NCBI GenBank assembly: GCA_964495885.1
Contig: CAZBWO010000003.1
Coordinates: 124,001 to 188,000 of the forward strand
Length of the DNA stretch: 64,000 nucleotides
DNA from: PALG01 sp964495885
GTDB taxonomy: Bacteria; Bacteroidota; Bacteroidia; Flavobacteriales; Flavobacteriaceae
Direction of reading: 5' to 3'
The translations under genes and the position numbers were made by a program. Shown here piece by piece: positions 1 to 10,300 of the stretch. The notes below the pieces were generated by a model. The model was not told where the DNA came from and searched no databases. It saw only the letters and a list, made by a program, of their open reading frames with translations. Every line of letters begins with the position of its first letter. Within the stretch, counting starts at the first letter, position 1.

Positions 1-1
1 T

Positions 2-2263
2 AGAAGACTGGATGCCTTGTTGGAACCCACCAAAGATGCTGTGATGGAAGAACTGACCTTTCAGCGGGACGAGGCAAAATTCACCGAATGGGACGAATCG
101 GGTCTGCGCGACGCAAGCGGCTATGTGTTTTACAATACCAGCCCTTGGACCTTACAGCGCTTACACGATACCGCTACCAACAGCCAGCAAATCCTTCAGG
201 CAAACTTTGAGGAATACCTTAATGGGTATAGCTCCAATGTAAAGGAGATCATTGAAAAGTTTAAGCTAAAAGCCCAAGTTCGGCACATGGCCAACAAAGA
301 CGTGTTGCTGGATGTACTTGAAAAGTTTACCTCTCCCTACATCAACGTAACGCCTTTTGAAAAGGAAGACCCACAGGGAAAGAAACTGCCGGCCCTTACC
401 AATCTGGGCATGGGCTATGTATTTGAGGAGCTTATTAGAAAGTTCAATGAGGAAAACAACGAAGAAGCAGGGGAACACTTTACCCCAAGGGAAGTGATAG
501 AACTCATGACCCACCTTATTTTTGAACCCATCAAAGACCAGCTTCCCCCGGTGATGACCATCTATGACCCTGCCTGCGGAAGTGGGGGGATGCTTACCGA
601 ATCGCAAAACTTTATCAAGGACGAAGAGGGCTCCATTCGTGCCATGGGGGATGTGTATCTCTACGGAAAGGAAATCAACGATGAGACTTATGCCATTTGT
701 AAAAGTGATATGATGATTAAGGGGAACAACCCCGAAAACATCAAAAATGGGTCTACCCTTTCTACCGATGAGTTTGCGGGTACTACCTTCGACTTTATGC
801 TGTCTAATCCGCCTTATGGAAAATCATGGAAGTCCGATTTAAAATACATCAAGGATGGCAGGCATATCATAGATCCCCGCTTTACAGTTGACCTTAAGGA
901 CTATTGGGGAACGGTACAGGAAGAAGATGCTACACCCCGTTCTTCCGATGGGCAATTGTTGTTCCTCATGGAAATGGTGAGTAAGATGAAATCCTTAGAC
1001 CAAAGCCCCATGGGAACCCGTATCGCTTCGGTACACAATGGGTCCAGTTTGTTTACCGGCGACGCCGGGGGAGGTGAAAGCAATATACGGCGTTACCTCT
1101 TGGAAAATGACTGGGTGGAAGCCATTATCCAAATGCCCAATAACCTTTTTTACAATACGGGGATTACCACCTATATCTGGTTGTTGAGCAACCATAAAAA
1201 AGCCTCCCAACAAGGCAAAGTCCTTTTGATTGATGCGTCGGGGCAATACCAAAAGCTCCGTAAAAATTTAGGACAAAAGAACTGCGAGTTTACCAAAGAC
1301 CATATTGATGCCATTACCAAAGCGTATTTAGATTTTAAATCCGTGGACAGGGAGCAAGAAACCGACCTCTGTGCGAAGGTGTTTGACAATGAAGATTTTG
1401 GGTATTACAAAGTCACCATAGAACGCCCTAAACGCTTAAAGGTGCAGTTCTCCCAAGAGCGGATGGAAAGCCTACGCTATGACCCTAAATTACAGGCCCC
1501 CATGCAATGGGCCTATAAGACCTATGGCGACCAAGTGTATGAAAGCATTAAGGAGTTACAGAAACCCATCTTGACATGGTGTGAAGACGAAGGGATAGAG
1601 TTGAACAGTAAAGATAAGACCAAGCTGTTCAAGCAGGCCACTTGGAACGACCAAAAACGCATCTTGGAGTTCACCCAAAAATTTGCCGAGTTGTTTTATG
1701 GGGAGGAAGTTTATGATGATGCCAATCCTATTTTGGAAGAATTAAGCGGCGCTATCAAGGAAAACAAAAAGATGGCAGCCAAGGATATTAAAACTATTAT
1801 GGAGGCCGTAAGTTGGTATGATGCCGAAGCGGAAAAAGTAATCAATAAAACCGTAAAACTTACGGGCGACAAACTAAACAAACTCCTACGGCAATTAGAT
1901 TGTAGCGTAGAAGACCTACCCAACTTTGGGTATTACCCTCTTTGTCATTCAGAGCAAAGCGAAGAATCTCATAAAAAGAATCTGTACCTCACCTACGAAA
2001 CCGAAACAGACCTTCGGGATTATGAAAACGTACCCTTAACAGAAACCATTCATGGGTATTACCTGCGGGAAGTACACCCCCATGTGCCCGAGGCCTGGAT
2101 ACAGATGGACAAAACCAAGATAGGCTATGAAATAAGCTTTAATAAATACTTCTACCAACACAAACCCTTACGCAGCTTGGAAGAGGTAACCCAAGAGATT
2201 TTGGAACTGGAACAGGAAAGTGAAGGATTAATTAATGAAATACTTTTTATAGATGGCAAATAG
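2..2263 (+). CDS. hsdM: Type I restriction-modification DNA methyltransferase (M subunit), 5' partial
   Basis: Adenine-N6 methyltransferase subunit of a type I RM enzyme; with HsdS it methylates the host target and with HsdR it forms the restriction complex. The frame is open to the left edge, upstream of a TTG at 17, so the N-terminus is missing. Visible motifs (numbered from 17): HFTPREV near 153, SAM-binding DPACGSGG at about 184-191, and catalytic NPPY at about 264-267. The C-terminal part carries an in-frame insertion around residue 643 (CHSEQSEES) encoded by a dispersed repeat (1941-1973). Its stop overlaps the next gene by 11 nt, so it is translationally linked to the Kiwa-like pair. 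G+C is visibly higher than in the following cargo genes. Family assignment is secure. Confidence 0.95.
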   Translation, partial: RRLDALLEPTKDAVMEELTFQRDEAKFTEWDESGLRDASGYVFYNTSPWTLQRLHDTATNSQQILQANFEEYLNGYSSNVKEIIEKFKLKAQVRHMANKDVLLDVLEKFTSPYINVTPFEKEDPQGKKLPALTNLGMGYVFEELIRKFNEENNEEAGEHFTPREVIELMTHLIFEPIKDQLPPVMTIYDPACGSGGMLTESQNFIKDEEGSIRAMGDVYLYGKEINDETYAICKSDMMIKGNNPENIKNGSTLSTDEFAGTTFDFMLSNPPYGKSWKSDLKYIKDGRHIIDPRFTVDLKDYWGTVQEEDATPRSSDGQLLFLMEMVSKMKSLDQSPMGTRIASVHNGSSLFTGDAGGGESNIRRYLLENDWVEAIIQMPNNLFYNTGITTYIWLLSNHKKASQQGKVLLIDASGQYQKLRKNLGQKNCEFTKDHIDAITKAYLDFKSVDREQETDLCAKVFDNEDFGYYKVTIERPKRLKVQFSQERMESLRYDPKLQAPMQWAYKTYGDQVYESIKELQKPILTWCEDEGIELNSKDKTKLFKQATWNDQKRILEFTQKFAELFYGEEVYDDANPILEELSGAIKENKKMAAKDIKTIMEAVSWYDAEAEKVINKTVKLTGDKLNKLLRQLDCSVEDLPNFGYYPLCHSEQSEESHKKNLYLTYETETDLRDYENVPLTETIHGYYLREVHPHVPEAWIQMDKTKIGYEISFNKYFYQHKPLRSLEEVTQEILELEQESEGLINEILFIDGK
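1941..1973 (+). repeat. Dispersed repeat inserted in frame in hsdM
   Basis: TGTCATTC...GAAGAATCTC is the core of a dispersed intergenic repeat common in Bacteroidota. A longer relative of the same family lies on the opposite strand at about 21470-21516. Here it sits inside the hsdM C-terminal region and is translated as part of the protein. Confidence 0.65.
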
Positions 2264-2831
2264 GATAAAGCTTTATATTATTTCTCTATGGTTATTATTC
2301 TTATTAATAATTATTAAGGAATTTAATTGGGACATGTATTCTGGAAAAGTTGGCTTTTGGAGTAATGTAAAAACCCTATTGTTTAATAATGTTCTTTCTA
2401 CATGTGCTTTTGTGTTGCTTGTTCTAGGTATTATATTCTTATTTGATCTAAGATATAAGGTTAAAGGAACACTAGACTTGCCAAAAAAGGTTAGGGAGAT
2501 TAAAAATCTAAACTACGAACACTTAACATTTTTAACCACGTATATAATTCCTTTTATATGTTTTGAACTTGATGATTTAAGAAACACCTTCATTTTTGTG
2601 TTCTTATTAGTAATTATTGGAGCTATTTATGTGAAAACTAATCTCTTCTATTCTAATCCAACATTGGCATTGTTGGGGTATCATATATATGAAGTGAAAA
2701 CAGAAAAGGATACAGAAATGATTTTGATTACTCAAGGAAAATTAAGCGAAGGGCAGTCATTTTTAAATTTAAAAGTAGGCGATACGGTCTATTATGCTAA
2801 ACAAATTAACAAGCCAAAATCTGATGAATAA
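2253..2831 (+). CDS. kwaA: Kiwa-like anti-phage membrane protein KwaA
   Basis: 192-residue membrane protein with four predicted transmembrane segments (about 6-22, 43-66, 92-106, 111-128) and a soluble C-terminal part of about 60 residues. This size and topology, and the overlapping downstream DUF4868-like gene, match the KwaA component of the Kiwa system. In Kiwa, KwaA is known as the inner-membrane sensor that works with the DNA-binding KwaB. It starts 11 nt inside hsdM and overlaps kwaB by 8 nt, so all are co-translated. The coding sequence is strongly AT-rich compared with hsdM, suggesting separate acquisition. The assignment rests on architecture and partner and has not been tested by a profile search. 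Confidence 0.7.
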   Translation: MANRIKLYIISLWLLFLLIIIKEFNWDMYSGKVGFWSNVKTLLFNNVLSTCAFVLLVLGIIFLFDLRYKVKGTLDLPKKVREIKNLNYEHLTFLTTYIIPFICFELDDLRNTFIFVFLLVIIGAIYVKTNLFYSNPTLALLGYHIYEVKTEKDTEMILITQGKLSEGQSFLNLKVGDTVYYAKQINKPKSDE

Positions 2832-3783
2832 GCAACAATTAATAGATGCTCTTACATTATATGTGAATGGGGAGCATGAAATCTCGGCAGTATTATATTT
2901 TTTGCTAAAAATAGAAGATGCATTGGTCCTTAAAAAAGTAGATGTTTCTAATGAACTTCAACAAAAAATCACAGCTCAATTTATAAGTTTTGTAAATGAC
3001 AAGTTTATTAATAATGAGGATTTATCTTACCTAAGCTTGAGTACACACGATGAAAGAAAAAATGTTGCCTATAGGTATGACTTTGAACAAGTGCCTGAAG
3101 AATTAGATTTCTTCGAAGAAATTAATAATCTAGATGAAATCGAAACATTCAATTTTGGCGAAGATTCATTAGATAATTTGTTTGGACATATTACAGTTGT
3201 TGGAAATGAAGAATTCAAACTAACAACTTTTAAAAAACACCATCCAATTGATTTTGTAAAAAGAGATAGAAGACTTTATGTATTTCCATCTGCTGAAAGG
3301 TTTGTAGAAATGCAAAAAGATGGTTTTATAATAAATAAAGGTTTTGACTTAATGAAAGTAAATGAGGATATAGTAGTAATTAGTCTCAAAACACTTGAAA
3401 AATATTTTTCTTTTGATAAAGTGCTAGAGGTTGAATCGGAAGAATTTCTTGAGGTTATAGAAGCTTCCAATTTTATAGAAAATATACAGGAGTTAAAAGA
3501 ATATGCTTCTACTAATAAAAGTTATCAAAGAAAACTTATATCGGCCAAAAGTACACCAGTGCTGGGTATGCAATTTAATTCTGTATCTGCTTTTGTTGCA
3601 GGACATCCTAAGCTTAAGAACATATTAAAATTAAATGATTCTAAAACTGCATTTAATTTAAGCTCTGCAAATTCAAAGAAAATTTTTATAAAGCTTTTGA
3701 ATGATGATTACTTAAATTCAGATTTAACAGATCTTAATTATACTGCTAATTCTAAAGACAAGATTGAGATTAATGAAGAGTAG
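2824..3783 (+). CDS. kwaB: Kiwa-like DUF4868 protein KwaB
   Basis: 319-residue soluble protein with the DUF4868 layout: a variable N-terminal half, then a conserved half beginning near KKHHPIDFVKRDRRLYVF and ending in a NDDYLNSDLT-type C-terminus. In Kiwa, KwaB is the DNA-binding effector that acts with membrane KwaA. I chose the ATG at 2824, which overlaps the kwaA stop by 8 nt; an upstream in-frame start at 2794 would add 10 residues and a 38-nt overlap. Its end overlaps hsdS by 11 nt. It is AT-rich like kwaA. The Kiwa assignment is supported by the pair as a whole. Confidence 0.72.
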   Translation: MNKQQLIDALTLYVNGEHEISAVLYFLLKIEDALVLKKVDVSNELQQKITAQFISFVNDKFINNEDLSYLSLSTHDERKNVAYRYDFEQVPEELDFFEEINNLDEIETFNFGEDSLDNLFGHITVVGNEEFKLTTFKKHHPIDFVKRDRRLYVFPSAERFVEMQKDGFIINKGFDLMKVNEDIVVISLKTLEKYFSFDKVLEVESEEFLEVIEASNFIENIQELKEYASTNKSYQRKLISAKSTPVLGMQFNSVSAFVAGHPKLKNILKLNDSKTAFNLSSANSKKIFIKLLNDDYLNSDLTDLNYTANSKDKIEINEE

Positions 3784-5059
3784 TTTAATTAATAAATACA
3801 CTCATTTCAAAGACTCTGGTGTAGCATGGCTAGGCAAGATCCCTGAACATTGGGAATTGAAAAGACTAGGAACTCGTTTTGAAGAAAGAAAATCGAAAGT
3901 TTCAGATAAAGATTTTCCTCCACTATCTGTTACAAAGCAAGGGATTTTACCCCAATTAGATAGTGCTGCAAAAACAAATGATGGAGACAATAGAAAATTA
4001 GTTAGAAAAGGCGACTTTGTTATAAATAGTCGTTCAGATAGAAAAGGTTCTAGTGGTATTGCGAATATTGATGGATCAGTTTCATTGATTAATATTGTGA
4101 TGAGACCTAGAGGAATTGACCCTTCCTTTTGTAATTATCTTTTGAAAAGCACTTCATTTGTTGAGGAGAACTACAGAATAGGTCATGGTATAGTAGCAGA
4201 TTTATGGACTACCCGGTTTGATGAAATGAAAAATATTAAAGTGGCATTTCCTTCTCATGAGGAACAAACCGCCATCGCTCAATTTTTAGATGATAAGACG
4301 GCTAAAATAGACCAAGCCGTTGCCCAAAAGGAACGGCTCATTGCCCTATTAAAAGAGCGTAAACAAATCTTGATACAACAAGCCGTGACCCAAGGGCTAG
4401 ACCCCAACGTACAAATGAAAGATTCTGGCGTGGATTGGATTGGGGAAATACCTGAGCATTGGGAGGTGAAACCTCTTAAGTATATCGGCAACTCTATTAT
4501 AGGGCTTACTTATAGTCCTAATGACTTATGTGAAGAGAATGAAGGTATATTGGTTTTTAGATCATCAAATTTAAATGAGGGTAAAATAATATACGGAGAA
4601 AAGGAAAACGTTTATGTTAGAAGTAGAATACCGGAAAAGTTGTTGGTTAGAGAAAATGATATATTAATATGTTCAAGAAATGGAAGTAGAGACTTAATAG
4701 GAAAATGTGCTTTAATTTCTAAAGAAGATGCAGGTGCTTCCTTTGGGGCATTTACAACTGTTTTTAGGTCAGATGTTAACCCTTACATTTTTTGTATTCT
4801 TAATTCTTCAATTTTTAAGGCTCTTTCAGGTTCATTTTTGACATCAACAATTAACCAATTGACAATTGGAAACTTAAACTCAATATTTGTTCCAGTTCCA
4901 CCCAAAACCGAGCAAGTTGAATTGGAAATCTATATAAACGATTTTTCTCAAAAAATAGAAACCGCCATTGGCCTTAAAGAACAGGAAATAGAAAAACTGA
5001 AAGAATACAAAGCCACGTTAATTGATAGTGTGGTGACGGGGAAGGTGAGGGTGTGTTAG
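3773..5059 (+). CDS. hsdS: Type I restriction-modification specificity subunit
   Basis: DNA-recognition subunit with two target recognition domains (TRDs). Each is introduced by the conserved phrase FKDSGVAWLG...PEHWE (about residues 13-27) and MKDSGVDWIGEIPEHWE (about 215-231). The TRDs are separated by a helical spacer (QTAIAQFLDDKTAKIDQAV...) and followed by a C-terminal helix. The ATG at 3773 is preferred; a TTG at 3764 is also in frame. The spacer and repeats (about 4260-4480, 4955-5050) are G+C-richer than the two TRDs, so the gene is a mosaic, as expected when TRDs are exchanged. It follows kwaB with an 11-nt overlap. Confidence 0.95.
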   Translation: MKSSLINKYTHFKDSGVAWLGKIPEHWELKRLGTRFEERKSKVSDKDFPPLSVTKQGILPQLDSAAKTNDGDNRKLVRKGDFVINSRSDRKGSSGIANIDGSVSLINIVMRPRGIDPSFCNYLLKSTSFVEENYRIGHGIVADLWTTRFDEMKNIKVAFPSHEEQTAIAQFLDDKTAKIDQAVAQKERLIALLKERKQILIQQAVTQGLDPNVQMKDSGVDWIGEIPEHWEVKPLKYIGNSIIGLTYSPNDLCEENEGILVFRSSNLNEGKIIYGEKENVYVRSRIPEKLLVRENDILICSRNGSRDLIGKCALISKEDAGASFGAFTTVFRSDVNPYIFCILNSSIFKALSGSFLTSTINQLTIGNLNSIFVPVPPKTEQVELEIYINDFSQKIETAIGLKEQEIEKLKEYKATLIDSVVTGKVRVC

Positions 5060-5070
5060 GGATGTAGAAC

Positions 5071-5946
5071 ATGAATGGTGTAAAATACATACAGGAAAAA
5101 CAGCGTAATTGGGCCATGCAAAAAGGTGTTGAACTTGTAGGTGGTACAAAACACAATAGGGGCGAAAAGAATTATGTTGCTAGTTTATGTGAAAATGTAT
5201 TTGAGGGAAGCTTATCTGAAGAAACTCAGCAAGACTTTAAGAATGGTGACGGCAATGAAACAAACGATAGCGAAGCGAGGCTTGCCAAAATGAAGGCCTT
5301 GCATTCGTCTTCCGCATTAGCTGTTAACGTATTTCAATATTGGCAACATAAAGATGTCAATCCTATTTTATATGCTTGTAGATTGTCTAATAGAAAAGGG
5401 TTTGAGGAAAAGAGTCGGCCTAATACCGTACGTTTTGAGCAAAAATTTGAAATAAGTAATGACAAAAAAACATTTCCCAGAAGTCCCAATTTAGATGTTG
5501 TGATAGCGTGTGACAATATGGTGTATGCCATAGAGTCTAAATTTACAGAGCCTTATAAGGGAAAGCAAAAAGGGCTCAATGAAAAATATCTAGGAGATAA
5601 AACATTTTGGAGAGGCATCCCTAAATTGGAACAATTAGCAAGAGAGAATTCACCTAAAAACAAAACATTTAAGTATTTGGATGCAGCACAACTTTTGAAG
5701 CATATTCTTGGGTTGAAAACACAAAAGGGGAAGACCGGCTTTAAACTCTTGTATTTGTGGTATGATGTCTTAGGAAAAGATGGTTTTGAACATAGAAAAG
5801 AGATTGAAGTATTTGCTGAAATAGCAAAGAAGGACAATGTACAATTTAGGGCTATAAGTTATCAAGAAGTCATAATTAATTTATCCAAAAACTTCTATAA
5901 AGGCAATAAGGTGTATGTTGATTATTTAACTAATAGATATTTGTAA
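5071..5946 (+). CDS. PGN_0703-type putative restriction endonuclease
   Basis: 291-residue protein resembling the family annotated as PGN_0703 putative restriction endonuclease: an N-terminal YIQEKQRNWAMQKGVEL segment, a central KMKALHSSSALAVNVFQYW stretch (about 74-92), then LDVVIACDNMVYAIESKF (about 139-156), whose D...ExK spacing fits a PD-(D/E)XK nuclease core. It lies 11 nt after hsdS inside the RM island, so it is probably co-transcribed with it. A role in cutting foreign DNA is inferred from family and context. The recognised target and any partner methylase are unknown; it could rely on the RM system's own modification or be triggered differently. Confidence 0.6.
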   Translation: MNGVKYIQEKQRNWAMQKGVELVGGTKHNRGEKNYVASLCENVFEGSLSEETQQDFKNGDGNETNDSEARLAKMKALHSSSALAVNVFQYWQHKDVNPILYACRLSNRKGFEEKSRPNTVRFEQKFEISNDKKTFPRSPNLDVVIACDNMVYAIESKFTEPYKGKQKGLNEKYLGDKTFWRGIPKLEQLARENSPKNKTFKYLDAAQLLKHILGLKTQKGKTGFKLLYLWYDVLGKDGFEHRKEIEVFAEIAKKDNVQFRAISYQEVIINLSKNFYKGNKVYVDYLTNRYL

Positions 5947-5996
5947 AGAGTTGTGGAAGAGAGGGGTAAAGGAATAAGGTAAAACATTGATACTGT

Positions 5997-7202
5997 ATGG
6001 AACAAAAGGTTTTTCATAATATTGATTCTTCTTCTCATTTGGAGGAAATAATATCTCTTTTTAAAACCTCAGAGGAGATATGGATAGCTACGGCCTTTTT
6101 AAAAATGTCTGGATTAAATCTTTTATTGCCTTCCATTAAAAGGCACCTAAAAAATAATAAACCTATCACTATAATTGCGGGGCAACACTTTGGCTTAACA
6201 GAGCCAGCAGCACTAAAGGTGTTGTTTAATTTGTTCAAAAACAAAGTGAATGCAAACCTGCTTTTAGACAAAGCAGAAGATAATAACAGGGTATTTCACC
6301 CAAAGCTATTTTTATTTAAGACGAAGGGTAAGGCCACGATTATTTCTGGTTCGGCTAATATTACGAAGGGAGGGTTAACCTCTAACCAAGAAGTATCTCT
6401 TTGTATAGAGACAAATACAAAAAGTACGGAATGGGAAAATGCGATAGCATACTTTAATCACATAACCCATGAAGAAAACGCAAGTGTAGTTAATCTAATG
6501 CTTATCAAACGTTACGAACCATTTTACAAGGACCAAAAGAGCGTTAGAATAAGACAAAAGGCAATCCCGGAAAAACAAGACAAGGACTATAGTTTTAATT
6601 ATAAAAATTTAAAAGAGCACCTAAAGGATTTCAGGACAGCAAAAAGTAAGATAAATTTTAAGCAAAGGGAGACAAACTATAAAAGAGCAAAAGACCTATT
6701 AAATGAGCTAGTTAGCACTGCAAGATTAACTCAATCTAGATTTGAAGATATCATAGATGCCTTAGTAGGTGCAGCTGGCTTACAGTCATTATGGCAAAGT
6801 GGTAGCTTGTTTCGTCACCGTTTCAAGGTGTATGAATGTAAAAATGAGTTCAGGGAATTAGCGACGTTTATTAGTGAACATCAAAAAGAATCAGCAAGCA
6901 TTGTTTTTGAAGGAGCCAAGGAGTTAGTGAAAAATGTAAAGGGTGCCAGCATCAATTATGTTACGGAAATAATGATGACCTATCAGCCTAATAGATTTGC
7001 CAATCTTAATAACAATCCCATAACGGTTTTAGACGAAGAAGCGGGTGTTTACTTTAAATCGCATAGTAGCTCTTTTAACAGTAATGATTATGCGGAGTAT
7101 TGTCTTTTAATAAGGGAAATAGCAGATAAATTGGAGTTAAAGAATATGCTGGAAGTAGATAGTTTCTTTAATGAGATTTATTGGGAGATTAAGTATAAAT
7201 AA
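5997..7202 (+). CDS. Phospholipase D-fold putative nuclease
   Basis: 401-residue protein with an N-terminal PLD-like domain. The diagnostic HxK...SGSxN...E arrangement is seen at about residues 101-140 (FHPKLFLF, then ISGSANITKGG, then EVSL), the single-HKD form found in nucleases of the NgoFVII/BfiI type and in helicase-associated PLD domains. The rest is helical and lysine-rich with no motif I recognise. It starts 50 nt after the PGN_0703-type gene, within the same run of genes. Nuclease activity and a defence role are inferred from fold and location. It may form dimers to complete the active site, as is usual for single-HKD enzymes. Confidence 0.6.
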   Translation: MEQKVFHNIDSSSHLEEIISLFKTSEEIWIATAFLKMSGLNLLLPSIKRHLKNNKPITIIAGQHFGLTEPAALKVLFNLFKNKVNANLLLDKAEDNNRVFHPKLFLFKTKGKATIISGSANITKGGLTSNQEVSLCIETNTKSTEWENAIAYFNHITHEENASVVNLMLIKRYEPFYKDQKSVRIRQKAIPEKQDKDYSFNYKNLKEHLKDFRTAKSKINFKQRETNYKRAKDLLNELVSTARLTQSRFEDIIDALVGAAGLQSLWQSGSLFRHRFKVYECKNEFRELATFISEHQKESASIVFEGAKELVKNVKGASINYVTEIMMTYQPNRFANLNNNPITVLDEEAGVYFKSHSSSFNSNDYAEYCLLIREIADKLELKNMLEVDSFFNEIYWEIKYK

Positions 7203-7211
7203 AAAGATATT

Positions 7212-7319
7212 ATGAGTGAATATAAATTGAACAAGGAACAACGGAAAGAAAAAGCGGAAGAAGAATTTAAAGTCTTCTCATTTGATATTATGATGACCAG
7301 AAAGGACAGAGATTGTTAG
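7212..7319 (+). CDS. Short charged ORF between PLD-fold and GHKL genes
   Basis: A 35-codon ORF (MSEYKLNKEQRKEKAEEE...) starts 9 nt after the PLD gene and ends right at the start of the GHKL gene. It is rich in Lys and Glu and probably helical. The spacing fits a translated coupling peptide or small partner protein. A decayed gene remnant is equally possible, because no family is recognised. Confidence 0.35.
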   Translation: MSEYKLNKEQRKEKAEEEFKVFSFDIMMTRKDRDC

Positions 7320-7321
7320 AT

Positions 7322-10300
7322 ATGGAAGATTTCGTTGTTCAATTAAGAAATGACAAACTAGACCTTTATAAAAAGGATTACCACGAAATGGTAGCAGCAT
7401 ATAACAGGGAGGTTGCTACAACAAGTGGTTATAACGGAAGACAAATTTTAGAACTACTACAAAACTGTGATGATCAAAAATCTGAAAATGTTGAAATAAA
7501 AATTGATAAAGAGAATAATCTATTTTCGATAGCTAATAAAGGAATGCCATTTTCAAAAGAAGGATATAGGTCTTTAGCTACTAGTAATTTGTCATCAAAG
7601 ATTGATAAAACTCAATATATTGGTAATAAAGGCTTAGGTTTTAGGTCAATACTGAATTGGTGTGACGAAGTTTCAATATATAGTAATGGCTTTAGGGTAA
7701 AGTATTCATATGAAAATAAGAATAAGACTTTTGAAGATACTTTTGAAGACGCAATTAAAGATGAAATAAGGGAAGCTTATAAAATTCCTAAAATCATATG
7801 CCCAATACCAATATTATCTGTTCCCGAGATAAAAAAAACAGATAAGTATAAGGAATTTGCTACGGTTGTAGAGTTAAACTATAAGCCGGGGGTATTGGAA
7901 AGTATTTTAAAGCAAATAGAAGCTATTACCTCTGAAACCATACTTTTTTTACATCATATCAAGAGCATTAAATTCATTGGTTTTCAAAATAAATTAGATA
8001 TTAATATTGAAAGGACAACCAACGAATTAGCTGTTGGAAGCATGCAGAAGATTGTAAATAATGAAGAGATATGGGATGTGTTTGAAGAAGAAGGGGTTTT
8101 GCCAGAAGAGTATCAAAATATTCAAGGAATAACCGAAAATTATCATATACGTCTTGCAGTTCCTAGGAATAAACCTAAAAGCTCATATAAACTATATTCT
8201 TTTTTTGCAACCAACATTAGTTTAAATTTCCCATATATAATCCATGCAACATTCGATTTAGATCAAAATAGAAAACATTTAGAGAACTCAGATAAAAATA
8301 AATTTGTAGTCTCTAAACTAACTCAGTTAATGTGCAAGATGGCACTATTTAAAACAGAGGATGAAGTAAATTGGTCTGCATTCAAGCTATTGCAATACAA
8401 TGGGCAAAATGAAAATTTACAAGAATTGGGATTTTATGAAAATTTAGACAAGGTGTTAAGAGAAGAGAAAATTATTCCTTGTGCAAGCGAAACTTATTAT
8501 TCTCAAGATGAAGTAGTGTATTTAGATGAAGATTTTGCTAATTTGATTCAAGAAGGGAATGGCGGAAAAATCTTTACAGAGCACATCAAGCCTGTTTTTA
8601 GTGGTATTAATCTAGAAGTATTTAGACCTAAATATAATGCCTATTCAAATTTTGTAGAAACAATTGATTCTTGGAGTTTATCTATTACCGACATTAACTT
8701 TAGAGCCAAGTTAACTCAGTATTTGGTTAGAAGGAATAATTTAAAAAATCTTTCAGATTCATTTAATATTTTAATCAATAAGGATTCAAAGGTTATAGAT
8801 AAGGAAAATGAAATATTTACTCATTTAAATGATGATTTAGAAATACCAGACTATTGTTTAATAGAAGTTTTGCACCCACTCCTTTTTGATAGTTTAATAG
8901 GTGTTTTCAAAATTAATGAGGATTCAAAAAAAGAAAGAGCCAGAACTTTACAAGGATATTTAAAGAGTATTGCCAATGTGCATTCTTATGAATTTTTACC
9001 TCTTTCAAGAAAAATAGTTAAGAATACCAATAGCTACATTATTGAAAAACCCGAAGAGAGAGAAAGTACTTTACGAAAAATGAATAAGGCACTTTTTAAA
9101 AATTATGATCCGGACATTAATGATGCTTCAATAGGTTTATTGGATGTTCCTATTTTAAATAATTCTAAGACTTTAGCTAAGGCTTCGGAATTGTTTTTTT
9201 CTCCTGAATATCCAATAGGTGCAATTTGTCTAGATATTTTTAATGAGATTCACAAAAATAGGAATCAAGTAGGAAATCCATTAGATTTAGGTCTAGAGGG
9301 TGAGGATATAAGTGAGGTTCAGAAGTTTTTGGAATGGTTAGGTGTAAACAAATTCGTTAGATATAATTACAAGACGATATCTAACATACATGATAGATAT
9401 ATTAGAAGGGTAGTTGGGTATTCACCAACAACTGCAAATGTTCAAGTGTTGGATTTTGAAGATAGAGAGATTATATTCAAAAGAATAAATCCAGAACAAT
9501 TTTTACTTTGGGTTATCAAAGATTCTAAGTTGTCAGATAATTTAAATCAGATTGAAAAGAAACATGGTGAATTGGTTAGGTACAAATATCATTCAAATAA
9601 TATAAAATCAGATTATAAAAGCTATTTAGCCGAACTAGTAGAAAATACTTTTTATGATTTTAGCAATCATTTAATGGATACTACTTTTAAATCAATAAAT
9701 GACGTTGAAATACAATATTCAAGTGATTTATTTAAGAAACATAAAATCAAGAGAAAAGATATTGATTTTATGTTAAGACAGCTTGGGGCTTGTTCCGACT
9801 TCAATGAGATTTCGATTGAACGGGTTCAAGAAATATTAGAAAAAATAAATGTACTGTACGGTAATGGAAGAAATTCATCTACATATTATCGCAGAGCATA
9901 TTTACATTATGAAGAAAATGAAGAGCCTCTTACAAAAGAACTAAAGCTTTTTGCTAGAGATCATGAAGGGTTAAAGCTTTTTGATCAAGAAAAAATTTAT
10001 TTTAGTGATAAGGTTAAGCTCCCAAACAAATTACGTTCTGAATTTCCGGTATTTAATTTTCCAAAAAGGTCAGGAGGCAAAAAAGCAATAGACTTTTTTG
10101 GAATAAATGACTTATCTGAAATTGAAATTAGGATAGATAGTTTTGTTAGAAATGATTCAGTAACAAGAATTCTACATGACTATTTAGAAGAGCTTTATCC
10201 ATACATGCTGATTCATAGGATAAACGCTTTAGATAATGAGAATTCGAAAAGAATCGAAGCAACAAAATTACAGCAGCTTGTTATAAATGTTTGTAATAAG

